Source: Acidobacteriota bacterium (lineage in GTDB: Bacteria; Actinomycetota; Acidimicrobiia; Acidimicrobiales; UBA8190). Taken from it: a stretch of 14,308 nt of DNA. This document shows positions 13,681 through 14,308 of this stretch, piece after piece (position 1 is the first letter of the stretch; every line of letters begins with the position of its first letter). Location of the stretch: positions 1 to 14,308 of the forward strand of contig JAGWNV010000038.1 of assembly GCA_028872975.1 (NCBI GenBank), given 5' to 3'. A program made the position numbers and the translations under genes. The notes beneath the pieces are model-generated. The model had not been told where the DNA came from, searched no databases, and saw only the letters and a program-made list of their open reading frames with translations.

Positions 13681-14308
13681 GTGCGAGTGCTGGTACTCAC
13701 CAACATGTACCCACCCCATTCCTTCGGCGGCTACGAGCTCTCCTGCCGGGACGTCGTCGGGCAATGGCGGGAGGGCGGCCACGACGTCCGCGTGCTCACC
13801 GGCGACGTCCGGCTGCCCGACGCCGGTGACGGGCCCGAAGACCCCGGTGTCGAGCGGCGCCTGCGGCTCTACTGGCGCGACCACCGCATGGTGGACCCGT
13901 CGCCGCTCGGCCGCTACCGGCTGGAGGCGGCCAACCAGGCCGTGCTCGGCGAGGTCCTCTCCCGCTTCCGGCCCGATGTGGTCTCGGCATGGGCGATGGG
14001 GGCGATGTCGATGGGGCTCCTCACCACCTGCCTCGCCGCCGGGATCCCGGTGGTGCCCGTCGTGTGCGACGAATGGCCGGTCTACGGCCCGGAGGCCGAC
14101 GGGTGGACACGGGTGATGCGCCACCACCGGGCGCTGTCCGCCGTGGTGGGCCGCCTCACCGGGCTCCCCTGCGCGCTGCCACCGCTCGACGGTGCGGGGA
14201 CGGCCTGTTTCGTGAGCGCGGCGCTCCTCGCCAAGGTCCGGGCCGCGGCGCCCTGGGCCTTCCCGGGAGCCGTGGTCGTGCCTTCGGGGATCGCCGCCGG
14301 CGAGTTCT
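13681..14308 (+). CDS. Family 4 glycosyltransferase, N-terminal part (runs off the window)
   Basis: 209 codons are present, open to the right edge. The start VRVLVLTNMYPPHSFGGYE (1-19) is a typical GT4 N-terminal strand and glycine loop that binds the acceptor. RFRPDVVSAWAMGAMSMGL follows (about 95-113), then PVVPVVCDEWPVYGPE, and near the edge VVVPSGI, the interdomain hinge motif. The donor-binding domain with EX7E would lie beyond the window. Residues 44-75 are an acidic/arginine-rich insert. GTG at 13681 is chosen because the conserved first strand begins immediately and a TANNNT box sits just upstream. It is transcribed divergently from the export permease, with 136 bases between them, so it belongs to the same locus but a separate transcription unit. 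Sugar and linkage are unknown. Confidence 0.85.
   Translation, partial: MRVLVLTNMYPPHSFGGYELSCRDVVGQWREGGHDVRVLTGDVRLPDAGDGPEDPGVERRLRLYWRDHRMVDPSPLGRYRLEAANQAVLGEVLSRFRPDVVSAWAMGAMSMGLLTTCLAAGIPVVPVVCDEWPVYGPEADGWTRVMRHHRALSAVVGRLTGLPCALPPLDGAGTACFVSAALLAKVRAAAPWAFPGAVVVPSGIAAGEF

Noticed and set aside
11453..13829. Plus-strand frames opposite the ABC transporter genes
   Set aside because: The minus strand carries Walker A, Walker B and permease signatures, so the opposite frames are by-products of composition.

Overview
The window is very GC-rich (clearly above 70% by eye). It uses many GTG starts and packs its genes with 4-base stop/start overlaps, which suggests a high-GC actinobacterium. 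I would guess an Acidimicrobiia-like or uncultured lineage, but no marker gene here fixes the taxonomy. There is no rRNA, tRNA, CRISPR array, transposase or recognisable terminator. Almost every base is coding, and the contents form one surface-polysaccharide biosynthesis and export locus.

Layout. (1) 1-2262, minus strand: a DUF1698-type SAM methyltransferase (1540-2262), a family 2 glycosyltransferase (497-1543), then after a 133-base gap the N-terminus of a membrane protein cut by the window edge (1-363), possibly the polyprenyl-phosphate sugar transferase that primes the glycan. (2) 2263-2451: a 189-base divergent intergenic region with a small hairpin before the plus-strand genes and no convincing promoter. 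(3) 2452-4954, plus strand: a coupled three-gene module of RfbF-like sugar-1-phosphate nucleotidyltransferase, extended SDR (4,6-dehydratase/epimerase type) and left-handed beta-helix acyltransferase. (4) 4906-13544, minus strand: a seven-gene run read from right to left. It comprises an ABC-2 permease (Wzm/TagG type), an ABC ATPase with a C-terminal Wzt-like domain, a second beta-helix acyltransferase, a GT2-methyltransferase fusion, a GT2-GT2 fusion, and two GT4 glycosyltransferases. (5) 13545-13680: a 136-base divergent gap with a TANNNT box. (6) 13681 to the window end, plus strand: the N-terminal half of another GT4 enzyme, probably translated from a leaderless mRNA.

How it fits together (inference): the plus-strand module makes an activated, probably 6-deoxy, sugar and an O-acyl group. 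About six glycosyltransferase domains build a lipid-linked glycan in the cytoplasm. The methyltransferases and acyltransferases modify or cap it, and the Wzm/Wzt-like pair exports the finished chain. No Wzx flippase or Wzy polymerase is seen. The most interesting points are a Wzt-like cargo-binding domain next to a GT2-methyltransferase fusion (a possible actinobacterial version of 'methyl cap, then export'), a double GT2 enzyme whose second half is a paralogue of the stand-alone GT2 at 497-1543, and a convergent 49-base overlap of two coding regions.
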